A stretch of 64,000 nt of DNA from Chitinophagaceae bacterium (GCA_947458275.1 CANGYR010000002.1:62001-126000); one strand, 5' to 3'; positions 26,450-34,995 are shown, numbered from the stretch's first letter. Numbers and translations are program-made. The notes: generated by a model not told the origin, from the sequence alone.

Positions 26450-27247
26450 ATGGAAATAGCAGGATATGTAGCATCAATCTTAATTGGAATATCCCTGGGA
26501 CTCATCGGTGGCGGCGGAAGCATTCTGACCGTTCCTGTTTTAGCTTATCTTTTTCACATAGACCCCATTCAGGCCACTTCTTATTCTCTTTTTATTGTTG
26601 GTGTCACCAGCATGGTAGGTTCTGTTTCTTATTTCAAAAAAGGCCTGGTGAATACAAAGACTGCTGTTGTATTTGGCATCCCCTCCATTTTGGCCGTATT
26701 TCTTACTAGAGCTTATCTTATTCCGTCAATACCCGACAATATAATCAGTATTGAAAAACTTACCATCACTAAAAGTGTTTTATTGATGTTGATTTTTGCC
26801 ATACTTATGATTTTTGCTTCATACAGTATGATAAAAAAAGAAAAAATCAGACCAGAAACAACACCACAAAAGCAAAAATTCAATTACCCATTAATATTTA
26901 TTGAGGGTACAATTGTTGGTACTTTGACCGGATTGGTTGGAGCAGGTGGCGGCTTTCTGATTATTCCAGCATTGGTTCTTCTGAGTAAATTACCTATGAA
27001 AGAAGCTATCGGAACTTCTCTCGTGATTATTGCCGCAAAGTCGCTGATTGGTTTCTGGGGTGAAAGAGGCGAATCATCTGTAAACTGGCCATTTCTGTTC
27101 TTGGTTTCCGCTTTTGCCATCATCGGAATATTCATCGGCATTGCACTTTCAAAAAAAATTAACGGAGAAAAACTAAAACCAGCATTTGGATGGTTTGTCC
27201 TCGTCATGGGAATTTATATCATAGTTAAAGAAACTTTACTGAAATAA
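26450..27247 (+). CDS. TauE/SafE family sulfite/anion exporter
   Basis: A 265-aa membrane protein with about eight helices in two repeats. GISLGLIGGGGSILTVPVLA opens the first repeat and TGLVGAGGGFLIIPALVLLS the second, the duplicated glycine-rich signature of TauE/SafE. Members export sulfite, sulfoacetate and similar anions. Here it sits between a Crp/Fnr regulator and an MBL-rhodanese protein, so export of sulfite made by persulfide oxidation is the natural reading. An operator-like site lies just upstream. Confidence 0.9.
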   Translation: MEIAGYVASILIGISLGLIGGGGSILTVPVLAYLFHIDPIQATSYSLFIVGVTSMVGSVSYFKKGLVNTKTAVVFGIPSILAVFLTRAYLIPSIPDNIISIEKLTITKSVLLMLIFAILMIFASYSMIKKEKIRPETTPQKQKFNYPLIFIEGTIVGTLTGLVGAGGGFLIIPALVLLSKLPMKEAIGTSLVIIAAKSLIGFWGERGESSVNWPFLFLVSAFAIIGIFIGIALSKKINGEKLKPAFGWFVLVMGIYIIVKETLLK

Positions 27248-27257
27248 TTTTAGTTGT

Positions 27258-27271
27258 GTAACTAAAGTAAC
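27258..27271 (+). promoter_or_regulatory. Operator-like site 2 of the sulfur island
   Basis: GTAACTAAAGTAAC, with the same half-site and spacer as at 26386, about 50 bases before the MBL-rhodanese start. The two sites share TTGTGTAACTAAAGT exactly. Confidence 0.65.
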
Positions 27272-27321
27272 TGTTCAGCGAATTAAAAGTTGGGAACTTT
27301 ATCATTCATAAAAAATAAAAA

Positions 27322-28740
27322 ATGCAAATTGAACAAATTTATACCGGATGTTTGGCTCAGGGGGCTTATTACATTACATCAAACGGCGAGGCTGCTATCA
27401 TTGACCCTTTGCGTGAAACACAACCTTATATAGACAGATTGCAAAAAGACAATGTTTCTCTGAAATATATTTTTGAAACACATTTTCATGCAGATTTCGT
27501 AAGCGGGCACCTGGATTTAGCCAAAAAGACCGGCGCACCAATCATTTATGGCCCGAATGCGACTTGCGAGTTTGAGTGCGTTTCTGCTAAAGACAATCAG
27601 ATATTTGAATTGGGCAAAATAAAGATTAAGGTATTACATACACCCGGACATACCATGGAAAGCACTTGTTTTCTGCTGATTGATGAGAACGGCAAAGATA
27701 CTGCCCTATTCAGCGGAGATACTCTTTTTTTAGGTGATGTGGGCAGACCGGATCTTGCTCAGAAAGCCGCTGATATGAGCCAGGAAGATCTGGCAGGACT
27801 TTTATATGAAAGTCTTTACAATAAAATTATGCCTTTGGCAGATGACATTATTGTATATCCTGCACATGGTGCGGGATCTGCCTGCGGTAAAAATATGATG
27901 AAGGAAACAGTAGACACTTTAGGCAATCAGAAAAAAATTAACTACGCACTCAATCAACCTGATAAACAATCATTCATAAAAGCGGTAACGGAGGGACTTC
28001 TCCCACCCCCTGCTTATTTTGGCATGAATGTCGCGATGAACAAAAAAGGCTACAGCAGTTTTGATGAGGTATTGCATCAAGGAATGATAGCATTGCCTGC
28101 TGAAGCATTCGAAACAGCCGCTGAATCAACAGACACATTAATCATTGATGGCAGAAACGATAAAGAATTTGCCAGATCATTCATACCTCAATCTGTAAAT
28201 ATCGGACTAAGCGGAGATTTTGCACCATGGATTGGCACATTGATTGCAGATGTCAAACAACCCATTCTTCTAGTGGTTGAAGAAGGAAAAGAAAAGGAAG
28301 CTGTTACGCGTTTGAGCCGGGTTGGATTTGATAATGTGATAGGATACTTGGAAGGCGGATTCGCATCATGGTTGAAAGCAGGAAAAGAAACAGACTCTAT
28401 AAATCGGATTACTGCCGAACAGTTTTCTTTGAAAATAAAGGAAAACGAAAGCAAAATAATAGATGTAAGAAAAGAGAGTGAATATGCTGCTGAACATGTG
28501 GAAAATGCTTACAGCAAACCCCTGGCCTATATCAATGAATGGATCAGAGACATCAATCCAAAAGAACACTTTTATCTTCATTGTGCGGGAGGATACAGAA
28601 GTATGATCGCTGCCAGCATTTTACAAGCAAGAGGATACAGAAATTTTTCAGAGATAGAAGGTGGATACAATGCCATTTCAAAAACCGATATCCCCAAAAC
28701 CGATTTCGTATGTCAAAGCAAAATTTTAAACCAATTTTAA
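27322..28740 (+). CDS. MBL-fold persulfide dioxygenase-like protein with two rhodanese domains
   Basis: A 472-aa fusion. Residues 1 to about 250 are an ETHE1-like metallo-beta-lactamase domain with THFHADFVSGH (His54, His56, Asp58, His63), then LHTPGHTMEST and FSGDTLFLGDVGRPDL. ETHE1 enzymes oxidise glutathione or similar persulfide to sulfite using iron. Two rhodanese domains follow. The first (around LIIDGRNDKEFARSFIP) lacks a cysteine in its active loop; the second has HCAGGYRS with the catalytic Cys. The active domain could pass sulfane sulfur to or from the dioxygenase. The downstream rhodanese gene overlaps its end by 31 bases. Confidence 0.92.
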   Translation: MQIEQIYTGCLAQGAYYITSNGEAAIIDPLRETQPYIDRLQKDNVSLKYIFETHFHADFVSGHLDLAKKTGAPIIYGPNATCEFECVSAKDNQIFELGKIKIKVLHTPGHTMESTCFLLIDENGKDTALFSGDTLFLGDVGRPDLAQKAADMSQEDLAGLLYESLYNKIMPLADDIIVYPAHGAGSACGKNMMKETVDTLGNQKKINYALNQPDKQSFIKAVTEGLLPPPAYFGMNVAMNKKGYSSFDEVLHQGMIALPAEAFETAAESTDTLIIDGRNDKEFARSFIPQSVNIGLSGDFAPWIGTLIADVKQPILLVVEEGKEKEAVTRLSRVGFDNVIGYLEGGFASWLKAGKETDSINRITAEQFSLKIKENESKIIDVRKESEYAAEHVENAYSKPLAYINEWIRDINPKEHFYLHCAGGYRSMIAASILQARGYRNFSEIEGGYNAISKTDIPKTDFVCQSKILNQF

Positions 28741-29078
28741 TCATTACAATAACTATAGCCATGTTTGGAATACTCAAAAATCTTTTCGCACAAACAGACA
28801 ACAAACAACTAAGTGAAGCCATAAAAAATGGTGCATATCTGGTGGACGTTCGAACCCCGGGTGAATTTTCCGGCGGCTCCGCCACAGGAGCTGTCAATAT
28901 TCCGCTCGATAAAATACAAAGTCAGATAGGACAATTAAAAGACAAAAAAAATATTGTAGTTTTTTGCAGAAGTGGCAACCGAAGCAGTCAGGCAAAATCA
29001 ATTCTTGAACAGAACGGTTTTAGAAATATAATCAACGGCGGTACATGGCAGAATGTAAATAATATTATCAATGAATAA
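28710..29078 (+). CDS. Single-domain rhodanese, exported or membrane-anchored
   Basis: A 122-aa protein starting at the ATG at 28710, inside the end of the MBL gene. A longer frame from 28539 is an out-of-phase shadow and not a true N terminus. A hydrophobic leader (PILIITITIAMFGILKNLFA) looks like a signal peptide or anchor, so it probably acts in the periplasm. The rhodanese domain has LVDVRTPGEFSGGSATGAVN and the active loop FCRSGNRS with its cysteine. The methyltransferase gene overlaps its 3' end by 8 bases. Confidence 0.88.
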   Translation: MSKQNFKPILIITITIAMFGILKNLFAQTDNKQLSEAIKNGAYLVDVRTPGEFSGGSATGAVNIPLDKIQSQIGQLKDKKNIVVFCRSGNRSSQAKSILEQNGFRNIINGGTWQNVNNIINE

Positions 29079-29700
29079 ACCTAATAACGATATCCAGTGC
29101 TGTGTAACTCACTGCGAAAGACCACTTGATCAGTCTTACTGGAATACACAATGGGAAACAAACTCTACCGGCTGGGATATTGGCTATGCATCCCCTGCTA
29201 TAACAAAATTTATGGAGGGATATGCGAATAAAAAAGCTAAAATACTCATCCCCGGTTGCGGTAATGCATATGAAGCCGAATTTTTATTATCAAAAGGGTT
29301 CTCCGACATCACTCTCATAGATATTGCTCCAAAAGCGGTAGAGTTGTTGAAAGAAAAATTTACCGGCAAGGAACAAATAAAGGTTCTCTGTGAAGATTTT
29401 TTTCAACATCAGGGAAAATATGATATCATCATTGAACAGACTTTTTTCTGTGCCATACCTCCCATAAGAAGAAATGAATATGTTAAACAAGCCGCATCAT
29501 TACTCAATGACGGCGGAAGAATTATTGGTCTTCTTTTTGACCGAACTTTTGAACAACAAGGACCTCCTTTCGGCGGATGCCCTTGTGAATACAAACCGAT
29601 TTTCAACCAGAATTTTGTAATACACAAAATGGAAAAATGCCATAACAGTATACCACAAAGGGCAGACACTGAATTGTTCATCCATCTGATAAAAAAATAA
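29071..29700 (+). CDS. Thiopurine-methyltransferase-like (TPMT family) methyltransferase
   Basis: A 209-aa class I methyltransferase of the TPMT branch: SYWNTQWETNSTGWDIGYAS at the N terminus, motif I as ILIPGCGNAYEAEFLLSKG, and QTFFCAIPPIRRNEYVKQ. TPMT relatives methylate thiols and, in some bacteria, selenide and sulfide species. In a persulfide/sulfite operon the likely acceptor is sulfide or a small thiol, giving a volatile methylated product. That is inference from context. The N-terminal CCVTHCERPLDQ contains three cysteines ahead of the usual domain. Confidence 0.85.
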   Translation: MNKPNNDIQCCVTHCERPLDQSYWNTQWETNSTGWDIGYASPAITKFMEGYANKKAKILIPGCGNAYEAEFLLSKGFSDITLIDIAPKAVELLKEKFTGKEQIKVLCEDFFQHQGKYDIIIEQTFFCAIPPIRRNEYVKQAASLLNDGGRIIGLLFDRTFEQQGPPFGGCPCEYKPIFNQNFVIHKMEKCHNSIPQRADTELFIHLIKK

Positions 29701-29702
29701 AA

Positions 29703-29909
29703 ATGAAAATTTTTCTAAAAAACAAACGAGCTACATTAATAGGCATCCTGGCTGGTGGATTGTCAGGCTTCCTTTACTGGAAATTCATAGGGTGCAGCTC
29801 GGGACGTTATATGATTCAATCAAATCCTTACATCAGCACATTTTACGGCGCCTTGATGGGCGGACTTTTATTCTCTTCATTTCAACAAAAAGCTAAAAAA
29901 TCAACATGA
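29703..29909 (+). CDS. Small membrane protein (DUF6132-like)
   Basis: A 68-aa protein with two likely helices: ATLIGILAGGLSGFLYWKFI and STFYGALMGGLLFSS. Between them is GCSSGRYMIQSNPYI, which resembles the cysteine-containing turn of the DUF6132 family. Its stop codon overlaps the thioredoxin start as ATGA, so translation is coupled. Its place in a sulfur operon and the conserved cysteine turn suggest a role with thiol or sulfane sulfur at the membrane; the function is unknown. Confidence 0.7.
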   Translation: MKIFLKNKRATLIGILAGGLSGFLYWKFIGCSSGRYMIQSNPYISTFYGALMGGLLFSSFQQKAKKST

Positions 29910-30199
29910 CATTTCAAGAAATGATTAATCAAGATAAACCCGTACTGGTTGATTTTTTTGCCACCTGGTGCGGGCCCTGCAAAATGATGACTCCCATCCT
30001 GGAAGATCTTAAAAAAAGAATCGGAGACAATGCCAGTGTCATCAAAATTGATGTAGATAAAAACCCTCAGGCCGCTGCTGCCTTTCAAGTGCAAAGCGTT
30101 CCTACGCTGATATTATTCAAAAAAGGAAAGGTTCTCTGGAAACAGTCGGGCGTTGTTCCGGCGAAAGAACTTGAAAATATAATTAATCACAACAACTAA
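29906..30199 (+). CDS. Thioredoxin
   Basis: A 97-aa thioredoxin without a signal peptide. The active site is FFATWCGPCKMM near residue 25, and the cis-proline loop is QSVPTLILF. It overlaps the preceding small gene by four bases. As a member of the sulfur operon it probably reduces persulfide or disulfide bonds formed on the rhodaneses or on cellular thiols. Confidence 0.94.
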   Translation: MTFQEMINQDKPVLVDFFATWCGPCKMMTPILEDLKKRIGDNASVIKIDVDKNPQAAAAFQVQSVPTLILFKKGKVLWKQSGVVPAKELENIINHNN

Positions 30200-30204
30200 A
30201 TTTT

Positions 30205-30768
30205 ATGTTAGAATTTATCAAACAGCCATGGCCATGGTATGTTGCCGGTCCGCTGATCGGCTTAACGGTTCCCACTTTGTTGATCCTGGGAAATAAAACA
30301 TTCGGAATTAGTTCATCATTGAGACATATCTGTGCGGCTTGTATGCCTGCCAATATTCCATTCTTTAAATATGATTGGAAAAAAGAAATATGGAACCTGT
30401 TTTTTGTTTTGGGAATATTTTTCGGAGGAATCATTGCCGGCAATTTCTTGGGCAACCCTGACCCAATTGAAGTCAATCCAAAATTAGCTGTTGAGCTATC
30501 AGGGTATGGCATCAACAACTACAATCATTTAATTCCGCAAGAAATTGTCAATTGGAAGTCACTGTTTACACTAAAGGGATTACTGATCATGGTGGTCGGT
30601 GGTTTTTTTGTTGGTTTCGGCACCCGCTATGCCGGGGGTTGTACCAGCGGTCATTCAATCATGGGCTTGTCTAATTTGCAGTGGACTTCGCTTATTGCCA
30701 CTATTTTCTTCATGATAGGAGGCATCATTATGGCAAACTGGATTCTTCCCTTGATTCTATCATTATAA
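30205..30768 (+). CDS. YeeE/YedE family transporter, N-terminal half type
   Basis: A 187-aa membrane protein of the sulfur-transport family that includes thiosulfate importer TsuA. The hallmark FVGFGTRYAGGCTSGHSIMG, with its conserved GCTSGH cysteine, is near residue 140. The family is often one 330-400 aa protein, but in many Bacteroidota it is split into two genes as here. The next gene supplies the second half. Together they probably import thiosulfate or another sulfane-sulfur anion into the cytoplasm, where the MBL-rhodanese system can use it. Confidence 0.9.
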   Translation: MLEFIKQPWPWYVAGPLIGLTVPTLLILGNKTFGISSSLRHICAACMPANIPFFKYDWKKEIWNLFFVLGIFFGGIIAGNFLGNPDPIEVNPKLAVELSGYGINNYNHLIPQEIVNWKSLFTLKGLLIMVVGGFFVGFGTRYAGGCTSGHSIMGLSNLQWTSLIATIFFMIGGIIMANWILPLILSL

Positions 30769-30791
30769 TTCAACCTTAATCATAATAAAAC

Positions 30792-31292
30792 ATGCATCAA
30801 GAAGCAAACAACAAAATGGCTCAGGATATGCGATCCGTAGACGCAATCTGTGTAAACGAAAGTCAACTTCAGCACAAATGGCATCACCAGTTAAAATATC
30901 TTGTCACCGGTATTCTATTTGGAATCATATTCGTGAAAGCTGAAATCATCAGCTGGTTTCGCATACAGGAAATGTTCAGGTTTCAGTCTTTTCATATGTT
31001 TGGAATAATTGGAAGTGCGGTGGTCGTAGGAATGATTTCTGTGTGGTTGATTAAAAAATTCAACATCAAAACCATCTACGGAGAGAAAATCATCATTCAA
31101 CCTAAACCATTCAATAAAGGACAAATCATAGGCGGCTTTATTTTTGGTTTGGGCTGGGCATTAACAGGAGCTTGTCCGGGACCGCTTTTTGCTCAAATTG
31201 GAACAGGTGCGACAGTCGTAATAATTACATTTTTGAGCGCGATTGCAGGCACATGGGTTTATGGATTATTAAGAGATAAACTCCCTCACTAA
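30792..31292 (+). CDS. YeeE/YedE family transporter, C-terminal half type (DUF6691-like)
   Basis: A 166-aa membrane protein with about four helices. It carries IGGFIFGLGWALTGACPGPL, where the GACPGP cysteine is the counterpart of GCTSGH in the partner gene 23 bases upstream. A hydrophilic leader of about 40 residues precedes the first helix. The two products are expected to form one transporter. Confidence 0.88.
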   Translation: MHQEANNKMAQDMRSVDAICVNESQLQHKWHHQLKYLVTGILFGIIFVKAEIISWFRIQEMFRFQSFHMFGIIGSAVVVGMISVWLIKKFNIKTIYGEKIIIQPKPFNKGQIIGGFIFGLGWALTGACPGPLFAQIGTGATVVIITFLSAIAGTWVYGLLRDKLPH

Positions 31293-31298
31293 TACATC

Positions 31299-32018
31299 AT
31301 GTATTTATTGAACAAGCCTATAATCATGATTGTGCTTGTAATCACATCCATTGATATCAAAGCACAAATACACTACAATGCCTGGTTCAGAGGAACTGTA
31401 AGTTATCCTTTGTCCGAAAAAATAAAAGTAGAAACTGAATTCCAGCATAGAAGACAAAATGGCTATGAAAACAAATTCATGTTTGATAAAAGTTTGATGT
31501 ACACATTCCGTACGTGGTTGCAATATCAACACAATGAAAACGTAAAGGTATCTATCTCCCCTTTCGCCTATTTTTCCAACTATAAAATCATTCATCAGAA
31601 AGTTGACGAAAAAGCAGCTCCAAACCATGAAATTCGATTTTCAGGTGCGATAGAGATGCAACAAAGAATTTTCCGACAACTTTATCTAGTTGACAGAACG
31701 GCGATGGAATACCGACTTTTTGAAAAGACATCAAATATTGTACGTTTCAGAAACCGAATCGGACTGGACTATGCGTTGAATAAAAAAATGCGGTTTGGCA
31801 TTTATGAGGAGCTCTTTTTTAACATGAGAGGAAGCTCTGCTGGTCATTTTTTTGATCATGAAAGAATAGGAAGTCACTTTGAATATAAAATAACCCCAAC
31901 ATTAAAAATAGGTATTAGCTACATACACATCTCCCGATTGCCCATAACAAGTGAAGAGAAATTATATGAGAATAACCTGTTGATACAAGCAGTCTGCCTT
32001 TTAAGGTATAGAAAATGA
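31299..32018 (+). CDS. DUF2490 protein, predicted outer-membrane barrel
   Basis: A 239-aa protein with a signal-like N terminus (PIIMIVLVITSIDIKAQ). The body has alternating strand patterns such as KVETEFQHRRQNGYENKFMF and FGIYEELFFN, characteristic of DUF2490, a likely beta-barrel of unknown function. It starts 7 bases after the transporter and closes the sulfur operon, so it may be an outer-membrane channel for sulfur compounds, as inferred from position only. Confidence 0.8.
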   Translation: MYLLNKPIIMIVLVITSIDIKAQIHYNAWFRGTVSYPLSEKIKVETEFQHRRQNGYENKFMFDKSLMYTFRTWLQYQHNENVKVSISPFAYFSNYKIIHQKVDEKAAPNHEIRFSGAIEMQQRIFRQLYLVDRTAMEYRLFEKTSNIVRFRNRIGLDYALNKKMRFGIYEELFFNMRGSSAGHFFDHERIGSHFEYKITPTLKIGISYIHISRLPITSEEKLYENNLLIQAVCLLRYRK

Positions 32019-32099
32019 CATTGCTTATTAGTTGTTCCCTTAAGTACCCACATCATTTATTTTCCTCTTGCTATTAAGCATTTTTTAATTTTATTTTTT

Positions 32100-32151
32100 T
32101 GCAACATTGTTGCATTTGAAAAATATGCCCTATTTTTGCAACCAAGTTGCA
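32100..32151 (+). promoter_or_regulatory. Promoter with two Zur-like palindromes
   Basis: TGCAACATTGTTGCA (32100-32114) is a perfect 7-1-7 inverted repeat, and TGCAACCAAGTTGCA (32137-32151) is a 6-3-6 repeat; their centres are 37 bases apart. TTG at 32110-32112 and TATTTTTG at 32131-32138 form a -33/-7 pair with an 18-base spacer. The first palindrome covers the -33 box and the second starts inside the -7 box, so a bound repressor would block the promoter. The downstream genes suggest the repressor is Zur. Confidence 0.7.
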
Positions 32152-32166
32152 TAAAAGGCTAAATTG

Positions 32167-32367
32167 ATGATACCGAAAACATTTGAAGATTGGAAATATT
32201 GCATAGAGAAAGACTGCAAGATTGAATTGACGAAAAAATTTGTCATTGAGCGTTTGGAAATATACAGGGATTTAAAAAATCAGGAAAGTCAAAAGTTTAT
32301 TGCTCTTTATGGACATAATCACTATAAAAACGTCATCGATTGGCTTCAACAATTTGTTAATGAATGA
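32167..32367 (+). CDS. Small protein heading the zinc-type operon
   Basis: A 66-aa soluble protein rich in charged residues (TFEDWKYCIEKDCKIELTKK, then FVIERLEIYRDLKN and FIALYGHNHYKNVIDWLQQF). It contains two cysteines six residues apart (C-x5-C) and a GHNHY segment, so it could hold a metal. I do not recognise a named family. The ATG at 32167 is preferred over a TTG one codon earlier. Its stop overlaps the MerC start as ATGA. Being first after the two palindromes, it should respond most strongly to the controlling metal. Confidence 0.75.
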   Translation: MIPKTFEDWKYCIEKDCKIELTKKFVIERLEIYRDLKNQESQKFIALYGHNHYKNVIDWLQQFVNE

Positions 32368-32738
32368 TTAATTACAGAAAATACAATATTGCAGATTTAA
32401 TAGGAATAATGAATTCCGGTTTTTGCCTGATTCATTGTCTTGCTTCGCCTTTGCTAATTACAATTGGTGCTGGCATTATATCAAATAAATGGTTTGATAT
32501 TGTTTTTTTATTTATTTCATTAATAGCAATAATAAATGCATCGAGAAATACAGAAAATAAAAAAATTACAACTTCTTTGTGGCTGGCTTTTTCGGGGTTT
32601 TTTATATCCATATTACTTGAAGAAAGATATAATTGGATGCAATATTCAGGATATCTTTTCTCCGCACTTTTGGTTGTAATTCACACAATAAATATAAAAA
32701 ATTTCCATAAATGTAAATATGATAACATTAATAAATAA
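32364..32738 (+). CDS. MerC domain membrane protein
   Basis: A 124-aa inner-membrane protein with four likely helices. The first has GIMNSGFCLIHCLASPLLIT, which carries the paired cysteines (C-x3-C) of the MerC family; originally a mercury transporter, MerC-like proteins in Bacteroidota are often found with zinc-uptake genes. With a COG0523 GTPase in the same operon and no mer genes nearby, a role in zinc or a similar ion is more likely than mercury. It overlaps both neighbours (4 and 20 bases). Confidence 0.82.
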   Translation: MINYRKYNIADLIGIMNSGFCLIHCLASPLLITIGAGIISNKWFDIVFLFISLIAIINASRNTENKKITTSLWLAFSGFFISILLEERYNWMQYSGYLFSALLVVIHTINIKNFHKCKYDNINK

Positions 32739-33699
32739 CAGATTAGTAAAAATATTTGTTTTTTTTTATTTATCCGCATTAAGTCCTTCATGCAGTCACA
32801 CGCAATTTCAAAAAAAGAAAAAAGAAAATAGCAAAGAGGAATACTGGAAAAAAGAAAAAAGTATTAATTTTTTGATACTCGGAGATTGGGGAAGAAATGG
32901 CGAATTTCATCAAAAAGATGTGGCAAATGCTATGGCACTAAATGGAATAAAAGATAAATCTAATTTTATCATTAGTACTGGTGATAATTTTTATCCTGAT
33001 GGAGTTATTTCCGTAGATGACCCCCAATGGTCTAAATCATTTGAAGATATATACTCCGGTGCAAGTTTGAATATTCCATGGTTTACTGTTTTTGGAAATC
33101 ATGATTATCGCGGTAGCATTGAAGCCCAGTTGGATTATAGCAAAAAAAGTCGCAGATGGAGAACAACAGAGAGATACTATAGCTTTGAAAAAACAATACC
33201 CAATTCAAACGAAAAAGTGATTTTTATTTTCTTGGATACCAACCCATTTGACGAAACATTAAATAAAAAATATCATAGCGATTTATCAAAACAAGATACT
33301 GCTGCTCAGCTAAAATGGCTTGAAAACACCCTGACATCATCTAATGCAAAATGGAAAATTATTATTGGCCATCATCCGCTTTTCACAACTGGAGTAAGGC
33401 GTGATAAATTACTTAACATTAGAAATACATTTTTACCTTTTTTCAATAAACATGAAATAGATATCTATTTTGCCGGACATGAACATGACTTACAATACCA
33501 AAAACCAGAAGGCAAAACTCACTATTTCATTAGCGGTGCAGGTAGTGAAATAAGACCTGTAAGCAAAGACTTATTACAAACGAAATTTGCAATGTCTACA
33601 AATGGATTCATCAGTGCTTGTATCACAAAAGATTTTATTTCGATAACATTTATAAATCATAAAGGAAAACAATTGTATCAAACTTCAATCATAAAATAA
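32719..33699 (+). CDS. Secreted metallophosphatase (purple acid phosphatase-like)
   Basis: A 326-aa calcineurin-like phosphoesterase with a signal or lipoprotein-type leader ([15 protein letters not shown]). All metal-binding blocks are visible in order: [37 protein letters not shown] and FAGHEHDLQ. The order matches the tartrate-resistant acid phosphatase group, which uses iron with iron or zinc. In this operon it may release phosphate or recover metal from a substrate outside the cytoplasm. The link with metal starvation is unusual and is inferred from the operon. Confidence 0.9.
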   Translation: MITLINNRLVKIFVFFYLSALSPSCSHTQFQKKKKENSKEEYWKKEKSINFLILGDWGRNGEFHQKDVANAMALNGIKDKSNFIISTGDNFYPDGVISVDDPQWSKSFEDIYSGASLNIPWFTVFGNHDYRGSIEAQLDYSKKSRRWRTTERYYSFEKTIPNSNEKVIFIFLDTNPFDETLNKKYHSDLSKQDTAAQLKWLENTLTSSNAKWKIIIGHHPLFTTGVRRDKLLNIRNTFLPFFNKHEIDIYFAGHEHDLQYQKPEGKTHYFISGAGSEIRPVSKDLLQTKFAMSTNGFISACITKDFISITFINHKGKQLYQTSIIK

Positions 33700-33700
33700 A

Positions 33701-34915
33701 ATGACAACTTCAACTGAAAAAAAATTACCGGTAACGCTGTTAAGCGGATTTCTTGGATCAGGCAAAACTACCCTACTCAATCACATTCTTCATAACAAAG
33801 AAGGATTAAAAGTCGCGGTCATAGTAAATGATATGAGCGAGGTCAATGTGGATGCCAATCTTGTAAAAAATCAGCATACACTTTCACGAACGGAGGAAAA
33901 ACTCGTTGAAATGAGTAATGGTTGTATTTGTTGTACCCTTAGAGAGGATTTGATGATTGAGGTTGAAAAACTTGCCAGGGAAAATCGGTTTGATTATCTT
34001 CTGATTGAGAATACAGGGATTGGTGAGCCGGTTCCGGTTGCTCAAACATTCAGTTTTACAGACGAAGAAAAGGGAATCGATTTGTCAAAATTCAGCTACA
34101 TCGACACATTGGTGACTGTAGTAGATTGTTTTAATTTCTTTAAAGATTTCGGCTCTAATGAACTTCTTACAGAAAGAAAAATATCCAATATGGAAGGGGA
34201 TGACCGTACAATTGTTAATCTGCTTACTGACCAGATTGAATTTGCCAATGTAATTATTTTGAATAAGACTGATTTGATTGATAAAAAATCTTTAGGATTG
34301 TTGAAAGCTGCGATACAAAAGTTGAATCCGGGAGCCAAAATAATCAGTTCCACATTCAGCAAAGTTGATCCAAAAGAAATAATCAACACTAAAATGTTTG
34401 ATTTTGAAGAAGCACAACAATCTGCAGGTTGGCAGAAAGAACTGGATGGAGGAGCTCATACTCCTGAGACAGAAGAATATGGAATTTCATCTTTTGTATT
34501 CAGGAATCAGAAACCATTTCACCCTGAAAGATTTTGGAAATATATGAATGAGGATTATCCAATTGAAATCATAAGAGCAAAAGGTTTATTTTGGCTGGCA
34601 TCCAGACCAGATGATGCAATCAATTTCAGTCAGGCAGGCGGATCTTCAAGATTAGAAAGAGCCGGAGTATGGTGGGTCAGCATGCCATATTCAGAACGCA
34701 TAAAATATCAATCTTTTGCAGACAACAAAGAGTATATTGAAAACAAGTGGAGTAAAAAATGGGGAGATAGAATGAATGAGATTGTCTTCATTGGTCAGGA
34801 TATGAACATAGAAAAAATCATCTTAGATCTTGAACATTGTTTGCTTACAGAAAACGAAGTATTATCATTTGAAAATAAAATCAGATTTGAAGACCCTTTT
34901 CCCGTGAATATTTAA
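33701..34915 (+). CDS. COG0523 GTP-dependent metal chaperone (CobW/ZagA-like)
   Basis: A 404-aa G3E-family GTPase. Walker A is [15 protein letters not shown] (residues 16-30), the metal-binding C-x-C-C motif is [11 protein letters not shown] (Cys75, Cys77, Cys78), and the C-terminal CobW domain starts around [20 protein letters not shown]. Members in the Zur regulon deliver zinc to client enzymes when zinc is scarce. Only one base separates it from the phosphatase gene, so all four genes form one transcript. The metal is inferred. Confidence 0.92.
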   Translation: MTTSTEKKLPVTLLSGFLGSGKTTLLNHILHNKEGLKVAVIVNDMSEVNVDANLVKNQHTLSRTEEKLVEMSNGCICCTLREDLMIEVEKLARENRFDYLLIENTGIGEPVPVAQTFSFTDEEKGIDLSKFSYIDTLVTVVDCFNFFKDFGSNELLTERKISNMEGDDRTIVNLLTDQIEFANVIILNKTDLIDKKSLGLLKAAIQKLNPGAKIISSTFSKVDPKEIINTKMFDFEEAQQSAGWQKELDGGAHTPETEEYGISSFVFRNQKPFHPERFWKYMNEDYPIEIIRAKGLFWLASRPDDAINFSQAGGSSRLERAGVWWVSMPYSERIKYQSFADNKEYIENKWSKKWGDRMNEIVFIGQDMNIEKIILDLEHCLLTENEVLSFENKIRFEDPFPVNI

Positions 34916-34943
34916 TCATTCCATTGGTTCAATCAACATAAAA

Positions 34944-34974
34944 AATCCCGACCATTAAAGGCCGGGATTCAATA
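34944..34974 (-). terminator. Terminator of ssb (minus strand)
   Basis: The inverted repeat AATCCCG (34944-34950) / CGGGATT (34963-34969) is followed on the minus strand by a T run. It lies just after the ssb stop and also faces the end of the COG0523 gene, so it may serve both directions weakly. Confidence 0.75.
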
Positions 34975-34995
34975 AAATAAAAATGTCATAGAATA

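Noticed and set aside
28539..28709. Long N-terminal extension of the rhodanese frame
   Set aside because: It lies out of phase over the well-conserved end of the MBL-rhodanese gene; the hydrophobic leader after the ATG at 28710 is a better start.
16983..32018. The whole accessory stretch as a single genomic island or prophage
   Set aside because: There is no integrase, tRNA junction, phage gene or terminal repeat; only local signs of rearrangement are seen.
32100..32151. The same palindromes as Fur boxes
   Set aside because: Fur sites resemble GATAATGATAATCATTATC; these are TGCAAC/GTTGCA repeats, and the genes downstream point to zinc.
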